Below are positions 50,404 through 59,557 of a DNA stretch of 64,000 nt, in pieces. Origin of the DNA: an uncultured cyanobacterium (GTDB taxonomy: Bacteria > Cyanobacteriota > Cyanobacteriia > PCC-6307 > Cyanobiaceae); the NCBI GenBank assembly GCA_903858015.1, contig CAIOGZ010000018.1:186001-250000 (forward strand), in the 5' to 3' direction. A program made the translations under genes and the position numbers. Within the stretch, counting starts at the first letter, position 1. Every line of letters starts with the position of its first letter. Under the pieces are notes generated by a model that saw only the letters and a list, made by a program, of their open reading frames with translations, was not told where the DNA came from and searched no databases.

Positions 50404-51581
50404 TCGGGGCCCTCTCGGCCCTCTGGCCCTCCCGCCGCATCCCGCTGGCCTGGTTGCTGCTCAGCCGCCAGCCCGGCCGGCTGTTGGTGGCCCTGGCGGG
50501 GATCAGCTTCGCGGGCATTTTGATGTTTCTGCAGCTGGGCTTCCGCGATGGCCTGTTCGATGCCAGCGTCATCCTGCACAAGCGCTTCGATGCGGATCTG
50601 GTGCTGCTCAGCCCGCGCACGATGAGCTCGATTGCGATGGCGGGTTTTCCCCGCCGCCGGCTGGTGCAGGTGATGGCCGATCCCGCCGTGGCCGGCACCA
50701 CGCCGGTCCACTGGACCATGTTGTTATGGCGCAACCCCCAGACCCGCACGACCCGATCCATCCTGGCCCTGGGCTTTGATCCGGGCGATCCCCTCTTCAG
50801 CGATTCCGACCTCGCCAGCAAGGCCAACGTGCTCAGCCAGCACGGGCGGGTGCTGTTCGATGAGCTGTCGCGGCCCGAGTTTGGTCCGGTCGCCAGCTGG
50901 TTTCGCCAGGGCCGCACGATTGAAACGGAGGTGGCTGGCAAGCGGGTGCGGGTGGGCGGGCTGGTGGCGCTCGGACCCTCCTTTGGTGCCGATGGCAACC
51001 TGCTCACCAGCAGCGAAACCTTCCTGACTCTCGTGCCTAACAACCCTGCCGGCAGTATCGAACTGGGTTTGATCCGGCTGCGGCCCGGCGAGGCCGCCGA
51101 GGCGGTGGCGAAGCGGCTGCGGGCCCAGCTGCCCAACGACGTGACGATCTACACCAAGCAGGGATTTGCGGACTTCGAGCAGGATTACTGGCGCAGCAGT
51201 ACCGCGATCGGTTTCATCTTCAGCCTGGGCACCGCGATGGGCTTCGTGGTGGGCTGCGTGATCGTTTATCAGATCCTCCACTCCGATGTGAGTGATCACC
51301 TACCCGAATACGCCACCTTGATGGCCATGGGTTACCCCCTGCCCCAGTTGCTGGGGGTGGTAGCCCGGGAGGGGCTGCTGCTGGCCCTGATGGGCTATCT
51401 GCCGTCCTGGCTCGCCGCCCAGGCGCTCTATGGGCTGATCCGCGATGCCACCAAACTGCCGGTGGCGATGGATAACCAGCGAGGCCTGCTGGTGTTCGCC
51501 ATGATTCTGGCGATGTGCCTGGGCTCGGCGCTGATGGCGATGCGCAAGCTGGGCGATGCCGACCCGGCTGAGATCTTCTGA
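50400..51581 (+). CDS. devC: DevC-like ABC transporter permease
   Basis: 393 residues from GTG at 50400. MacB/FtsX-type permease with one N-terminal helix (LLVALAGISFAGILMFLQLGF), a large outer domain (RFDADLVLLSPRTMSSIAMAGFPRRRL and following) and three C-terminal helices (IGFIFSLGTAMGFVVGCVIVYQIL, VAREGLLLALMGYLPSWLAAQALY, LLVFAMILAMCLGSALMAM). Typical DevC wording is LSPRS and DHLPEYATLMAMGY. It works with DevB and DevA. Confidence 0.93.
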   Translation: MIGALSALWPSRRIPLAWLLLSRQPGRLLVALAGISFAGILMFLQLGFRDGLFDASVILHKRFDADLVLLSPRTMSSIAMAGFPRRRLVQVMADPAVAGTTPVHWTMLLWRNPQTRTTRSILALGFDPGDPLFSDSDLASKANVLSQHGRVLFDELSRPEFGPVASWFRQGRTIETEVAGKRVRVGGLVALGPSFGADGNLLTSSETFLTLVPNNPAGSIELGLIRLRPGEAAEAVAKRLRAQLPNDVTIYTKQGFADFEQDYWRSSTAIGFIFSLGTAMGFVVGCVIVYQILHSDVSDHLPEYATLMAMGYPLPQLLGVVAREGLLLALMGYLPSWLAAQALYGLIRDATKLPVAMDNQRGLLVFAMILAMCLGSALMAMRKLGDADPAEIF

Positions 51582-51594
51582 GCCCAACCCCAGC

Positions 51595-52377
51595 GTGAGT
51601 CCCCCACCCCCCCACCAGCCCCTCCCCGACCCCGCAAAGGCGGCAGGGTCTGCGGCCAGCGTTGCGATCACCCAGCTCAGCCACTGGTACGGCCAGGGGG
51701 TGAACCAACGCCAGGTGCTCGATCAGGTGAATCTCTCGATTCAGCCCGGCGAGGTGGTGCTGCTCACCGGTCCGTCGGGCTGCGGCAAGACCACCTTGCT
51801 CACCCTGGTGGGGGCCCTGCGCCAGGTGATGGAAGGGTCGGTGCGGCTGTTTGGCCAGGAACTGAATGGGGCAACCCGGCGGCAGCGGCAGCTGCGGCGA
51901 CGGCAGATCGGCATGATCTTCCAGGGCCACAACCTGCTGCGCTGCCTCAGCGCTGAGCAGAACGTGCAGATGGGGGCTGATCTGCTGCCGAATCTTGGCT
52001 ACCGGGCCCGCCGCGACCTGGCGCGCGAGTGGCTGCGGGCCGTGGGCCTCGAGGATCACCTCAACAAGCTGCCCCACGACCTCTCGGGGGGCCAGAAGCA
52101 GCGGGTGGCGATCGCCCGCGCCCTGGCCGCCGAGCCCCGGCTGCTGCTGGCCGATGAACCCACCGCCGCCCTCGACAGCCGCACCGGCCGCGAGGTGGTG
52201 GAACTGCTGCGGGGCCTGGCCCGCAACCAGGGCTGCAGCGTGCTGATGGTGACCCACGACCCCCGCATCCTCGATCTGGCCGATCGGCTGGTGCAAATGG
52301 AGGATGGACGGCTCATGGAGGATGGACGGCTGCTGCAAGCGGCGCTGGCGGTGGCGTCCAGCGGTTCGGTAGGGTGA
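51595..52377 (+). CDS. devA: DevA-like ABC transporter ATP-binding protein
   Basis: 260 residues from GTG at 51595. Walker A LTGPSGCGKTTLL, Q-loop MIFQGHNLLRCL, signature LSGGQKQRVAIARAL, Walker B RLLLADEPTAALD and switch His MVTHD are all intact. The end has a tandem duplication giving MEDGRLMEDGRLL. It powers the DevBC exporter. It begins 13 bp after devC, so pcyA-devB-devC-devA is very likely one operon. Confidence 0.95.
   Translation: MSPPPPHQPLPDPAKAAGSAASVAITQLSHWYGQGVNQRQVLDQVNLSIQPGEVVLLTGPSGCGKTTLLTLVGALRQVMEGSVRLFGQELNGATRRQRQLRRRQIGMIFQGHNLLRCLSAEQNVQMGADLLPNLGYRARRDLAREWLRAVGLEDHLNKLPHDLSGGQKQRVAIARALAAEPRLLLADEPTAALDSRTGREVVELLRGLARNQGCSVLMVTHDPRILDLADRLVQMEDGRLMEDGRLLQAALAVASSGSVG
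52297..52332. repeat. 18-bp in-frame duplication in devA
   Basis: ATGGAGGATGGACGGCTC (52297-52314) is followed by the same 18 bp with only the last base changed (52315-52332). It duplicates the residues MEDGRL. Confidence 0.9.
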
Positions 52378-52408
52378 TTGGATATCCCATCCAGGACAAG
52401 CCGCCCGC

Positions 52409-52564
52409 ATGGCCAAGCGCAGGAATCTCAAGAAGGAAAAGCAGGAACGCAACCGCGCCTATGCCCGCAAGTTCAAGAAGCGCAAGCTGCGCAATGAGGG
52501 CCGTGGTGAAGGCGCTGGCAATGGCGTAACCGGTACCGCCAACAACGGCGGAGCCGCTGACTAA
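52409..52564 (+). CDS. Small highly basic conserved protein
   Basis: 51 residues from ATG at 52409: MAKRRNLKKEKQERNRAYAR then KFKKRKLRNEGRGEG and a Gly/Asn/Ala tail ending AAD. The first 35 residues are almost wholly charged and predicted helical, suggesting binding to RNA or ribosomes. I recall the same MAKRRNLKKEKQERNRAYAR opening in other picocyanobacteria, always unnamed. It lies 31 bp after devA and before a terminator. Confidence 0.72.
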   Translation: MAKRRNLKKEKQERNRAYARKFKKRKLRNEGRGEGAGNGVTGTANNGGAAD

Positions 52565-52591
52565 GCCGCCGGCCCTGGGGCCAGCCGCACC

Positions 52592-52618
52592 GGGGGGTCC
52601 ACAGGGATCCCCCTTTTT
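52592..52618 (+). terminator. Intrinsic terminator after the small basic protein
   Basis: GGGGGGTCC-ACA-GGGATCCCCC forms a stem (one bulge) directly followed by TTTTT. It closes the pcyA-dev-small-protein unit before the glycosyltransferase gene. Confidence 0.75.
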
Positions 52619-52729
52619 GCTGGCCGCCGCGCGATCCGACCCGAAGCGAAGCGTCAGGGATCTGCCCTGCTCGCCCGCCTTCCCCCAGCCCAGCTTTTCC
52701 CGCCAGCCCAGCCATCCCCAGCCGCTCCC

Positions 52730-53659
52730 ATGTTCCTGAGCGTCGTCATCCCCACCTACAACCGGCTGCCGATCCTGCGCCAGTGCCTGGAGGCGCTGGA
52801 GCGCCAGCAGCTGGCGGCCCCGATCGAGCGCTTCGAGGTGGTGCTGGTTGATGACGGCTCCACCGATGCCACCGTGGCCTGGCTGCAGGCCAATGCCGCC
52901 CGGTTCCCCCACCTGCGCCTGATCCGCCAAGACCACGGCGGCCCAGCCGAGGGTCGCAACCGCGGCGTGGACCACGCCTGCGGCGACGTGATCGTGTTCA
53001 TCGACAGCGACCTGGTGGTGCGGAGCGATTTCCTGCTCTGCCACGCCCGGGCCCTGGCCAAGCGGTGGCAGCAAAGCGGCCAGCGGCTCTGCTTCACCTA
53101 TGGGGCGGTGATCAACACCGCCAATTTCGAGAATCCCAGCAGCGAGCCCCACAAGCTCAATGATGTCTCGTTTGCCTATTTCGCCACCGGCAATGTGGCG
53201 ATCAGCAAGGAAGTGTTGGAGCACGCCGGCCTATTCGATACCGCCTTCCGCCTCTACGGCTGGGAAGACCTGGAACTGGGCGAGCGGCTGCGGCGGATGG
53301 GGGTGGCCCTGGTGCGCTGCCCTGAGGCGGTGGGCTACCACTGGCATCCGGCCCTGAGCCTCGACCAAATCCCGCGGCTGGTGCAGGTGGAGCGGGAACG
53401 GGCGAAGATGGGGTTGGTGTTTTACCGCAAACATCCCACCCGCCGGGTGCGGTTCATCATCCAGTACACCTGGCTGCACCGGCTGTTGTGGGAGTTGCTG
53501 ACCCTCGGCGGCCTGCTCAACGAACACAGCCTGCGGCCCTTACTGGGCTGGCTGATCCGCCGCGGCCAGCCGGGGCTGGCGATGGAGCTGCTGCGGCTGC
53601 CGTTGAACCGGCTGGGGGTTCGGGCCCTGTACGCCGAAGCGCGCCAGCAGGGGTTCTAA
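52730..53659 (+). CDS. Family 2 glycosyltransferase
   Basis: 309 residues from ATG at 52730. GT-A fold: [61 protein letters not shown] (the D-x-D metal motif) and [19 protein letters not shown] (the E-D acceptor motif). It probably transfers a sugar to a surface polysaccharide or lipid. No membrane helix except a weak C-terminal amphipathic segment. It is a single gene after a terminator, followed by rpsB. Confidence 0.9.
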   Translation: MFLSVVIPTYNRLPILRQCLEALERQQLAAPIERFEVVLVDDGSTDATVAWLQANAARFPHLRLIRQDHGGPAEGRNRGVDHACGDVIVFIDSDLVVRSDFLLCHARALAKRWQQSGQRLCFTYGAVINTANFENPSSEPHKLNDVSFAYFATGNVAISKEVLEHAGLFDTAFRLYGWEDLELGERLRRMGVALVRCPEAVGYHWHPALSLDQIPRLVQVERERAKMGLVFYRKHPTRRVRFIIQYTWLHRLLWELLTLGGLLNEHSLRPLLGWLIRRGQPGLAMELLRLPLNRLGVRALYAEARQQGF

Positions 53660-53690
53660 GCCCAGCCAGGGACCGCAGCAGGGGACGATT

Positions 53691-53699
53691 TGATAGGTT
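53691..53699 (+). promoter_or_regulatory. Possible extended -10 element for rpsB-tsf
   Basis: TGATAGGTT (extended -10 TGn plus TAGGTT) lies about 150 bp before the rpsB ATG, giving a long leader as is usual for ribosomal protein S2 operons. The GATAGGTT part repeats upstream of pdhB. Confidence 0.4.
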
Positions 53700-53850
53700 C
53701 TTGGGGTCCCGTCACACCGCACACCTGCACGTTTCGGGTGATCCGGCTGCGGCCCCGCTCCTCGCTAGCCCCTTTGGGCAGCGCGAAGGGCGATCGAAGC
53801 CGTCCGGTTCCCTGGCAGGTGGTGGCCAACCCGAAACCCAACCGAATCCC

Positions 53851-54564
53851 ATGGCTGTCGTCACTCTCGCCGAGATGATGGAGGCTGGCGCCCACTTCGG
53901 GCACCAGACTCGGCGCTGGAACCCGAAGATGTCGCGCTACATCTATTGCGCACGCAACGGTGTTCACATCATCGACCTTGTGCAGACCGCGGTCTGCATG
54001 AACAACGCCTACAAATGGACCCGCAGTGCCGCCCGTAGCGGCAAGCGTTTCCTGTTCGTGGGCACCAAGAAACAGGCCTCCGAGGTGATCGCCCAGGAAG
54101 CGACCCGCTGCGGCGCCGCCTATGTGAACCAGCGCTGGCTGGGCGGCATGCTCACCAACTGGACCACGATGCGGGCCCGGATCGACCGCCTCAAGGATCT
54201 GGAGCGGATGGAATCCTCCGGCGCGATCGCGATGCGTCCCAAGAAGGAAGCCGCCGTCCTGCGCCGTGAGCTCGATCGCCTCCAGAAATACCTCGGTGGC
54301 CTGAAATCGATGCGCCGCCTGCCCGATGTGGTGATCCTGGTGGATCAACGCCGCGAAACCAACGCCGTGCTCGAGGCCCGCAAGCTCGACATCCCGCTGG
54401 TGTCGATGCTGGATACCAACTGCGACCCCGACCTCTGCGACGTGCCCATTCCCTGCAACGACGACGCCGTGCGTTCGGTGCAGCTGGTGCTTGGCCGCCT
54501 GGCCGATGCGATCAATGAGGGCCGCCATGGCGCCCAAGACCGCGGCGGCGACGACGAGGGCTGA
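53851..54564 (+). CDS. rpsB: 30S ribosomal protein S2
   Basis: 237 residues from ATG at 53851 ([25 protein letters not shown]). Family motifs: [54 protein letters not shown] and [31 protein letters not shown]2 joins the 30S back side with S1. The S2-EF-Ts gene order is conserved across bacteria. A 191-bp leader may carry autogenous control. Confidence 0.98.
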   Translation: MAVVTLAEMMEAGAHFGHQTRRWNPKMSRYIYCARNGVHIIDLVQTAVCMNNAYKWTRSAARSGKRFLFVGTKKQASEVIAQEATRCGAAYVNQRWLGGMLTNWTTMRARIDRLKDLERMESSGAIAMRPKKEAAVLRRELDRLQKYLGGLKSMRRLPDVVILVDQRRETNAVLEARKLDIPLVSMLDTNCDPDLCDVPIPCNDDAVRSVQLVLGRLADAINEGRHGAQDRGGDDEG

Positions 54565-54713
54565 GGCCCCGCCGCCGGCCCTTACTGCCCCTTGGCCTTT
54601 GCTGCCGCCTGGACGCCCGGCGCCCTGGCGGTTGGCTAACCAGGCTGGGCGCTTGCCAGTCCACCCCGTTTGATTTCGCTCCTCCCCTTCGCCCCTGCAC
54701 CCCAAACCCTCCC

Positions 54714-55370
54714 ATGGCTGAGATCACCGCCAAGCTCGTCAAGGAACTGCGCGACAAGACCGGCGCCGGGATGATGGATTGCAAGAAGGCCCTGGCCGAA
54801 TCGGGCGGGGACATGACCAAGGCGTCTGAATGGCTGCGGCAGAAGGGGATCGCCACCGCCGAGAAGAAGGCGGGCCGCACCGCTGCCGAGGGCTCGATCG
54901 GCAGCTACATCCACACCGGTGCCCGCGTCGGGGTGCTGGTGGAGGTGAACTGCGAAACCGATTTCGTGGCTCGCGGCGAGCTGTTCCAGGAGCTCGTGCG
55001 CAACGTCGCGATGCAGATCGCGGCCTGTCCAAATGTGGATTACGTCAGCACCGAGGAAATCCCTGCCGATGTGGTGGAGCGGGAGAAGGCGATCGAAATG
55101 GGTCGCGATGACCTGGAAGGCAAGAAAGAGGAGATGAAGGCCAAGATTGTCGAAGGCCGGATCGGCAAGCGCCTCAAGGAGCTGGCCCTGCTGGAGCAGC
55201 CCTTCATCCGCGATAACACACTCACGGTGAGCGAGATGGTCAAGCAGGTTGCCGGCAAAACGGGCGAAAACATCCAGGTGCGTCGCTTCAGCCGCTTCAC
55301 CCTGGGCGAAGGCATCACCGTGGAGAAGACCGATTTCGCCGCCGAAGTGGCCGCGATGGGCAAGGCCTGA
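54714..55370 (+). CDS. tsf: Elongation factor Ts
   Basis: 218 residues from ATG at 54714. The N-terminal UBA-like part [23 protein letters not shown] and the signature [31 protein letters not shown] are exact. This is the short cyanobacterial form with one core subdomain and no S1 domains. EF-Ts recycles EF-Tu from GDP to GTP. It follows rpsB after 149 bp, and the next gene starts 5 bp after its stop. Confidence 0.98.
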   Translation: MAEITAKLVKELRDKTGAGMMDCKKALAESGGDMTKASEWLRQKGIATAEKKAGRTAAEGSIGSYIHTGARVGVLVEVNCETDFVARGELFQELVRNVAMQIAACPNVDYVSTEEIPADVVEREKAIEMGRDDLEGKKEEMKAKIVEGRIGKRLKELALLEQPFIRDNTLTVSEMVKQVAGKTGENIQVRRFSRFTLGEGITVEKTDFAAEVAAMGKA

Positions 55371-55374
55371 GGCC

Positions 55375-56964
55375 ATGGCGCCCTGGCCGCAGCCGCTCGG
55401 CTCCTCCGCCGGCAGGTCCCCCCTGGAGGCTGATCTGGAGGCAATCCAGCGCCAGCTGGAGGGGAGCAACCCGCAGCTCTATCGCCAGCTGGCGCTGTAT
55501 TTGCAAGTGCTGCGGGAGGTGCTTCCCCCCAGCCTGGACCAGGCCTGTTTCCACCTGGCCACCCAGGTGCACGGCGGCCGCTATGCCGCCCTGGCGCCGG
55601 AGCGGCGGCAGGCGTTTCACCGGCGGCTGAAGCAGCTGGTGGCGAGCTGCACCAGCCTGCTAACGGTGGAGCAGCTCGCCCACCTGGCCGGCCAGATGGC
55701 GCGGGAACGGGCCGGGGAACGGCTGCAGCGGCAGCGGCAGCGGCTGCTCGAACGCCTTGGCGCCGAGGACAACGACGAAGACAACGACGAGGACGAAAGC
55801 AGCGATCGCGATCGCGACAATGATCGCGACGACGATGACGGGCGCACTGCTGGCCGAGGAGCTCGGCAGTGGACCCTGCCGCAGGGTTCGGTGCGCTTGG
55901 ATTTCAACCTGCCCCTGGGCAGCGGCTGGCTCGGCTGGGGCCGCGACGTTGCCGCCCCCGACAACGACAACCATGACAACGACCCCGCCGACCCCAGCGA
56001 GGAGCGCGACGCCGACCCAGCGGCCAGCCAGCAGGGCCCCGACCCGCTGGCCCCAAACGCCGCTGCAGGGTTCGAAGCTGAGCTCAGCATCGCCCTCGAC
56101 GCCTCGTTAGAGGAGGCGATCCAGGAAGCCATGGAAGGCTTCCTGGATGATTCCCTAGCCGAAGCCCTGCAGGAGGATGCGATCGCCGACGACTTCGGCG
56201 AGCCGGACCCCGCCAAGCCGGCCGGCAGCACGCCACCAGCCGAGCTCTCGAACCTGTTTTCGGCCTTCGCTGCGGCCGCAGGCATGCCCGAGCCGTTCAG
56301 CTTGCTGGGGATCTCCGCCGCCGGCCTGGGCGAAAGCCCCAGCCCAAGCAGCGCCCGCCGCGAGAGCTCTAGCGCCGACGAGCAGGACGACCCGAACGGA
56401 GCTGGCGATGCGGAGTTGGCGTTGCGGCTGCACCAGCCCCCAGCCGCTGACCAGGCTGGCGCCCTGTTTGAGCCCCCCCCGGGCGGCGGCCTGCTGCCCC
56501 GCGATCCGATCGCCCTGCTGGCCTGGCTGGGGGGCTACGAGCGCGCCCTGGCGCGCCGCTTGCGCAACCTTTCCCATGCCGTCAATCTGGAGCTGCTGCG
56601 GCTGGGATTGTGCCGCACCCTGCTACCCCTCAACCTGTTGGAGGCGGTCTTGACGGGCCAGATTGAAGGCCAGTCGGCCCCCGCCAACCTGCTGCGGCTG
56701 CAGCTGCCGATCAGCCTTGGCGGGCTGGCGGGTCCGCTGCAGGTGCATGGGGTGCTGCTGCGCTGCGCTGACCTCGAACTGGAGCAACCGCAGCTGCGCA
56801 GCGTACGCCGCAGGCTGCGGCAGCAGCACCAGGAGTCCAGCAAAGTGGCCCAGCAGTACCACCGCCTCCAACGGCGACTGGAAACCCGCCAGGCCGAACG
56901 CCTGTGGTTGGAGGATCTCGATCGCCTGCGACCGGACCCGGAGGGTCCGCCGCGCCGGAGCTGA
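55375..56964 (+). CDS. Conserved cyanobacterial protein with acidic low-complexity insert
   Basis: 529 residues from ATG at 55375. A helical N-terminus (EADLEAIQRQLEGSNPQLYRQLALYLQVLREVLPPSLDQACFHLAT, residues about 20-120) is followed by a run almost purely of Asp, Asn, Glu and Arg (about 133-160). After a long acidic/Ala/Ser linker comes a conserved-looking C-terminal region DPIALLAWLGGYERALARRLRNLSHAVNLELLRLGL to the coiled coil at about 470-515. I do not recognise a named domain. In picocyanobacteria an ORF of this kind sits between tsf and recG. Confidence 0.7.
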   Translation: MAPWPQPLGSSAGRSPLEADLEAIQRQLEGSNPQLYRQLALYLQVLREVLPPSLDQACFHLATQVHGGRYAALAPERRQAFHRRLKQLVASCTSLLTVEQLAHLAGQMARERAGERLQRQRQRLLERLGAEDNDEDNDEDESSDRDRDNDRDDDDGRTAGRGARQWTLPQGSVRLDFNLPLGSGWLGWGRDVAAPDNDNHDNDPADPSEERDADPAASQQGPDPLAPNAAAGFEAELSIALDASLEEAIQEAMEGFLDDSLAEALQEDAIADDFGEPDPAKPAGSTPPAELSNLFSAFAAAAGMPEPFSLLGISAAGLGESPSPSSARRESSSADEQDDPNGAGDAELALRLHQPPAADQAGALFEPPPGGGLLPRDPIALLAWLGGYERALARRLRNLSHAVNLELLRLGLCRTLLPLNLLEAVLTGQIEGQSAPANLLRLQLPISLGGLAGPLQVHGVLLRCADLELEQPQLRSVRRRLRQQHQESSKVAQQYHRLQRRLETRQAERLWLEDLDRLRPDPEGPPRRS

Positions 56965-56971
56965 AGCGGCC

Positions 56972-59506
56972 GTGGCCGATCGCCAGGTTGCAGCACTGGA
57001 GGCCTGGCTGGCACCGCTGCAGCAGGCCTGCCGACTAGAGGCGGAACGGGGCTTCGGCGACCTGATGGGCCGCCACCAAACCTTCTCGGCCTTCGTGGCC
57101 CACAGCCTGGCCAGCCCACCGGCCGAGCTGGCCCAGGGCAGCCTGGCCCCCAGCAGCCTGGCCGGGCTGGTCAAGCTGGCCGAGGCGTTCGGGCGCTATG
57201 GCGAGGCGGAGCTCGGCCGCCGCCAACTGCTGGTGCAGCAGTTGCGCCAGGGCCTGCACCAACTGCGGGTGGTGACCCGGCCCGTGCTGCCCCTGGCGCC
57301 GCCCCGCTTGCGGCTGGCCGAACCAGGCGGCCCAGCGCCAGCCGCCTCCGCGCCCCCAGCCGGCGCCAGCGGGGCGAGGGCGGCGGGCAGCACGCCCCTG
57401 CAGCCCAGCACCCCCTTGGCCGCCGTACACGGCATCGGCCCCCGCACCGCCACCCGCCTGGCGGGGCTGGGGTTGCTGTTGGTGGGCGATTTGATCCGCC
57501 ACTACCCGCGCGACTACCTCGACTACGCCCACCTGGTGCGCATCGCCGCCCTTGAGCCGGGCCGCACCGCCACGGTGGTGGCCACGGTGCGGCGCAGCCA
57601 TGCCTTCACCAGCCCCCGCAACCCCAACCTCTCGATCCTGGAGCTGCAGCTGCACGACCCAACCGGCCGCATCAAGGTGAGCCGTTACTTTGCCGGCCGC
57701 CGCTTCAGCAGCCCGGGCTGGCTGAAGAGCCAGCAGCGGCTGTTTCCGCCCGGCGCCCGGGTGGCGGTCAGCGGCCTGGTGAAGGAGAGCCCCTATGGCC
57801 CCTGTTTCACCGATCCGCTGCTGGAGGTGCTGGAGACGGCCTCAACGCCGGTGCGATCGGAGGCGATCGGCCGGCTGGTGCCGGTGTATAGCCTCACCGA
57901 AGGGTTAACGGCCGACACCCTGCGCAGGGCGATCCAGGCGGTGCTGCCCCACCTGCCGGGCTGGGCTGATTCGCTGCCGGAGGCGCTGCGGCGGCGGCTG
58001 GCGTTGCTGCCCTGGGGCGAGGCGCTACGGGGCATCCACCAACCCGCCGACCAGGCCAGCCTGCAGGCCTGCCGGCGGCGGCTGGTGTTCGATGAATTTC
58101 TGCTGCTGCAGTTGGGGCTGGCCCAACGGCGCCAGAAGCTGCGGTTGCGGCCGGCCCTGCCGCTGCAGCCGCTGCCCGGCGGCCAGGGGTTGGTGCAGGG
58201 GCTGCGGGCGCTGCTGCCGTTTGCGTTCACCGGCGCCCAGGAGCGGGTGCTGGCCGAGATTCGCCACGATTTGGGCCGGCCCCAACCGATGGCCCGCCTG
58301 CTGCAGGGGGATGTGGGCAGCGGCAAAACCGTGGTGGCGCTAGCGGCGATGCTCGACGCGATCGAGGCCGGCTGCCAGGCTGCGTTGATGGCCCCCACCG
58401 AGGTGCTGGCGGAGCAGCATTTCGCCAAGTTGGCCGCCTGGTTGCCCCAGCTGCATGTGACCTGTGCACTGCTCACCGGCTCCAGCGGCGCCAAACAACG
58501 CCGCGCCTTACTGCAAGACCTCAGCAATGGGCAGCTGCAGATCCTGGTGGGCACCCATGCGCTGCTGGAAGACCCGGTGCAGTTCGAGCGCTTGGGGCTG
58601 GTGGTGGTGGATGAACAGCATCGCTTCGGGGTGCGGCAGCGCAACCGCCTGCTGGCCAAGGGGATCCAACCCCACCTGCTGACGATGACCGCCACCCCGA
58701 TCCCCCGCACCCTGGCCCTATCGATCCATGGTGATCTCGATATCAGCCAGATCGATGAACTGCCGCCCGGCCGCACACCGATCCGCACCCAGCTGCTGCG
58801 CGCCAGCGAACGGGACGAGGCCTGGCAGCTGGTGCGGCAGCAGGTGGAACTCGGCCAGCGGGCCTATGTGGTGCTGCCGCTGGTGGAGGAGAGCGAGAAG
58901 CTGGATCTGCGCTCGGCGGTGGAGGTGCACGAGCACCTGGCCACGGCGGTGTTTGCCGATCTGAATGTGGGCCTGTTGCATGGGCGGCTATCGAGCGAAG
59001 CGAAGCAGGCGGCGATCGGTGCCTTCGCGCGGGGAGAGAGCCAGGTGCTGGTGAGCACCACGGTGGTGGAGGTGGGGGTGGATGTGCCGGAGGCCAGCGT
59101 GATGGTGGTGGAGCACGCCGAGCGGTTTGGCTTGGCCCAGCTGCACCAGCTGCGGGGCCGGGTGGGAAGGGGGGCGGCCGCCTCCCATTGCCTGCTGCTG
59201 CATGGCGGCAACAATGCCCAGGCGCGGCAGCGGCTGGAGGTGCTGGTGCGCAGCACCGATGGCTTCGAGATCGCCGAGATGGACCTGCGCCTGCGGGGTC
59301 CGGGGCAGGTGCTGGGCACCAAGCAATCGGGCCTGCCCGACCTTGCCCTGGCCAGCCTCTGCGACGACGCCGACCTGCTGGAGCTGGCCCGCAGCATCGC
59401 CCAGGAGCTGGTCGAAACCGACCCCGAGCTAGCCCGGCAACCGGGCCTGCAGCGGGCGCTGGCGGAGCAGCGGCAGCGGCAGCTGGAGGCGGCGCGCTTG
59501 AACTGA
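56972..59506 (+). CDS. recG: ATP-dependent DNA helicase RecG
   Basis: 844 residues from GTG at 56972, 7 bp after the previous stop. An N-terminal helical extension (residues about 1-150) is typical of cyanobacterial RecG. The wedge/OB domain has AVHGIGPRTATRLAGLGLLLVGDLIRHYPRDYLDY. Helicase motifs: LLQGDVGSGKTVVALAAML (I), MAPTEVLAEQH (Ia), VVVDEQHRFGVRQR (II, DEQH), TMTATPIPRTLALS (III) and LHQLRGRVGRG (VI). The end DLALASLCDDADLLELARSIAQELV is the RecG tail. It regresses stalled forks and helps resolve R-loops. Confidence 0.96.
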   Translation: MADRQVAALEAWLAPLQQACRLEAERGFGDLMGRHQTFSAFVAHSLASPPAELAQGSLAPSSLAGLVKLAEAFGRYGEAELGRRQLLVQQLRQGLHQLRVVTRPVLPLAPPRLRLAEPGGPAPAASAPPAGASGARAAGSTPLQPSTPLAAVHGIGPRTATRLAGLGLLLVGDLIRHYPRDYLDYAHLVRIAALEPGRTATVVATVRRSHAFTSPRNPNLSILELQLHDPTGRIKVSRYFAGRRFSSPGWLKSQQRLFPPGARVAVSGLVKESPYGPCFTDPLLEVLETASTPVRSEAIGRLVPVYSLTEGLTADTLRRAIQAVLPHLPGWADSLPEALRRRLALLPWGEALRGIHQPADQASLQACRRRLVFDEFLLLQLGLAQRRQKLRLRPALPLQPLPGGQGLVQGLRALLPFAFTGAQERVLAEIRHDLGRPQPMARLLQGDVGSGKTVVALAAMLDAIEAGCQAALMAPTEVLAEQHFAKLAAWLPQLHVTCALLTGSSGAKQRRALLQDLSNGQLQILVGTHALLEDPVQFERLGLVVVDEQHRFGVRQRNRLLAKGIQPHLLTMTATPIPRTLALSIHGDLDISQIDELPPGRTPIRTQLLRASERDEAWQLVRQQVELGQRAYVVLPLVEESEKLDLRSAVEVHEHLATAVFADLNVGLLHGRLSSEAKQAAIGAFARGESQVLVSTTVVEVGVDVPEASVMVVEHAERFGLAQLHQLRGRVGRGAAASHCLLLHGGNNAQARQRLEVLVRSTDGFEIAEMDLRLRGPGQVLGTKQSGLPDLALASLCDDADLLELARSIAQELVETDPELARQPGLQRALAEQRQRQLEAARLN

Positions 59507-59557
59507 GGGCGCGGCGCGGGGGGGCATTCAGCAGCGCAGGGGGCGACCAGCCGATGC

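Noticed and set aside
55800-55825. GCGATCGCGATCGCGA as a special site
   Set aside because: GCGATCGC (HIP1) is a genome-wide repeat in many cyanobacteria and recurs through this window (for example near 10832, 14508, 48137), so it is a lineage marker rather than a local signal.
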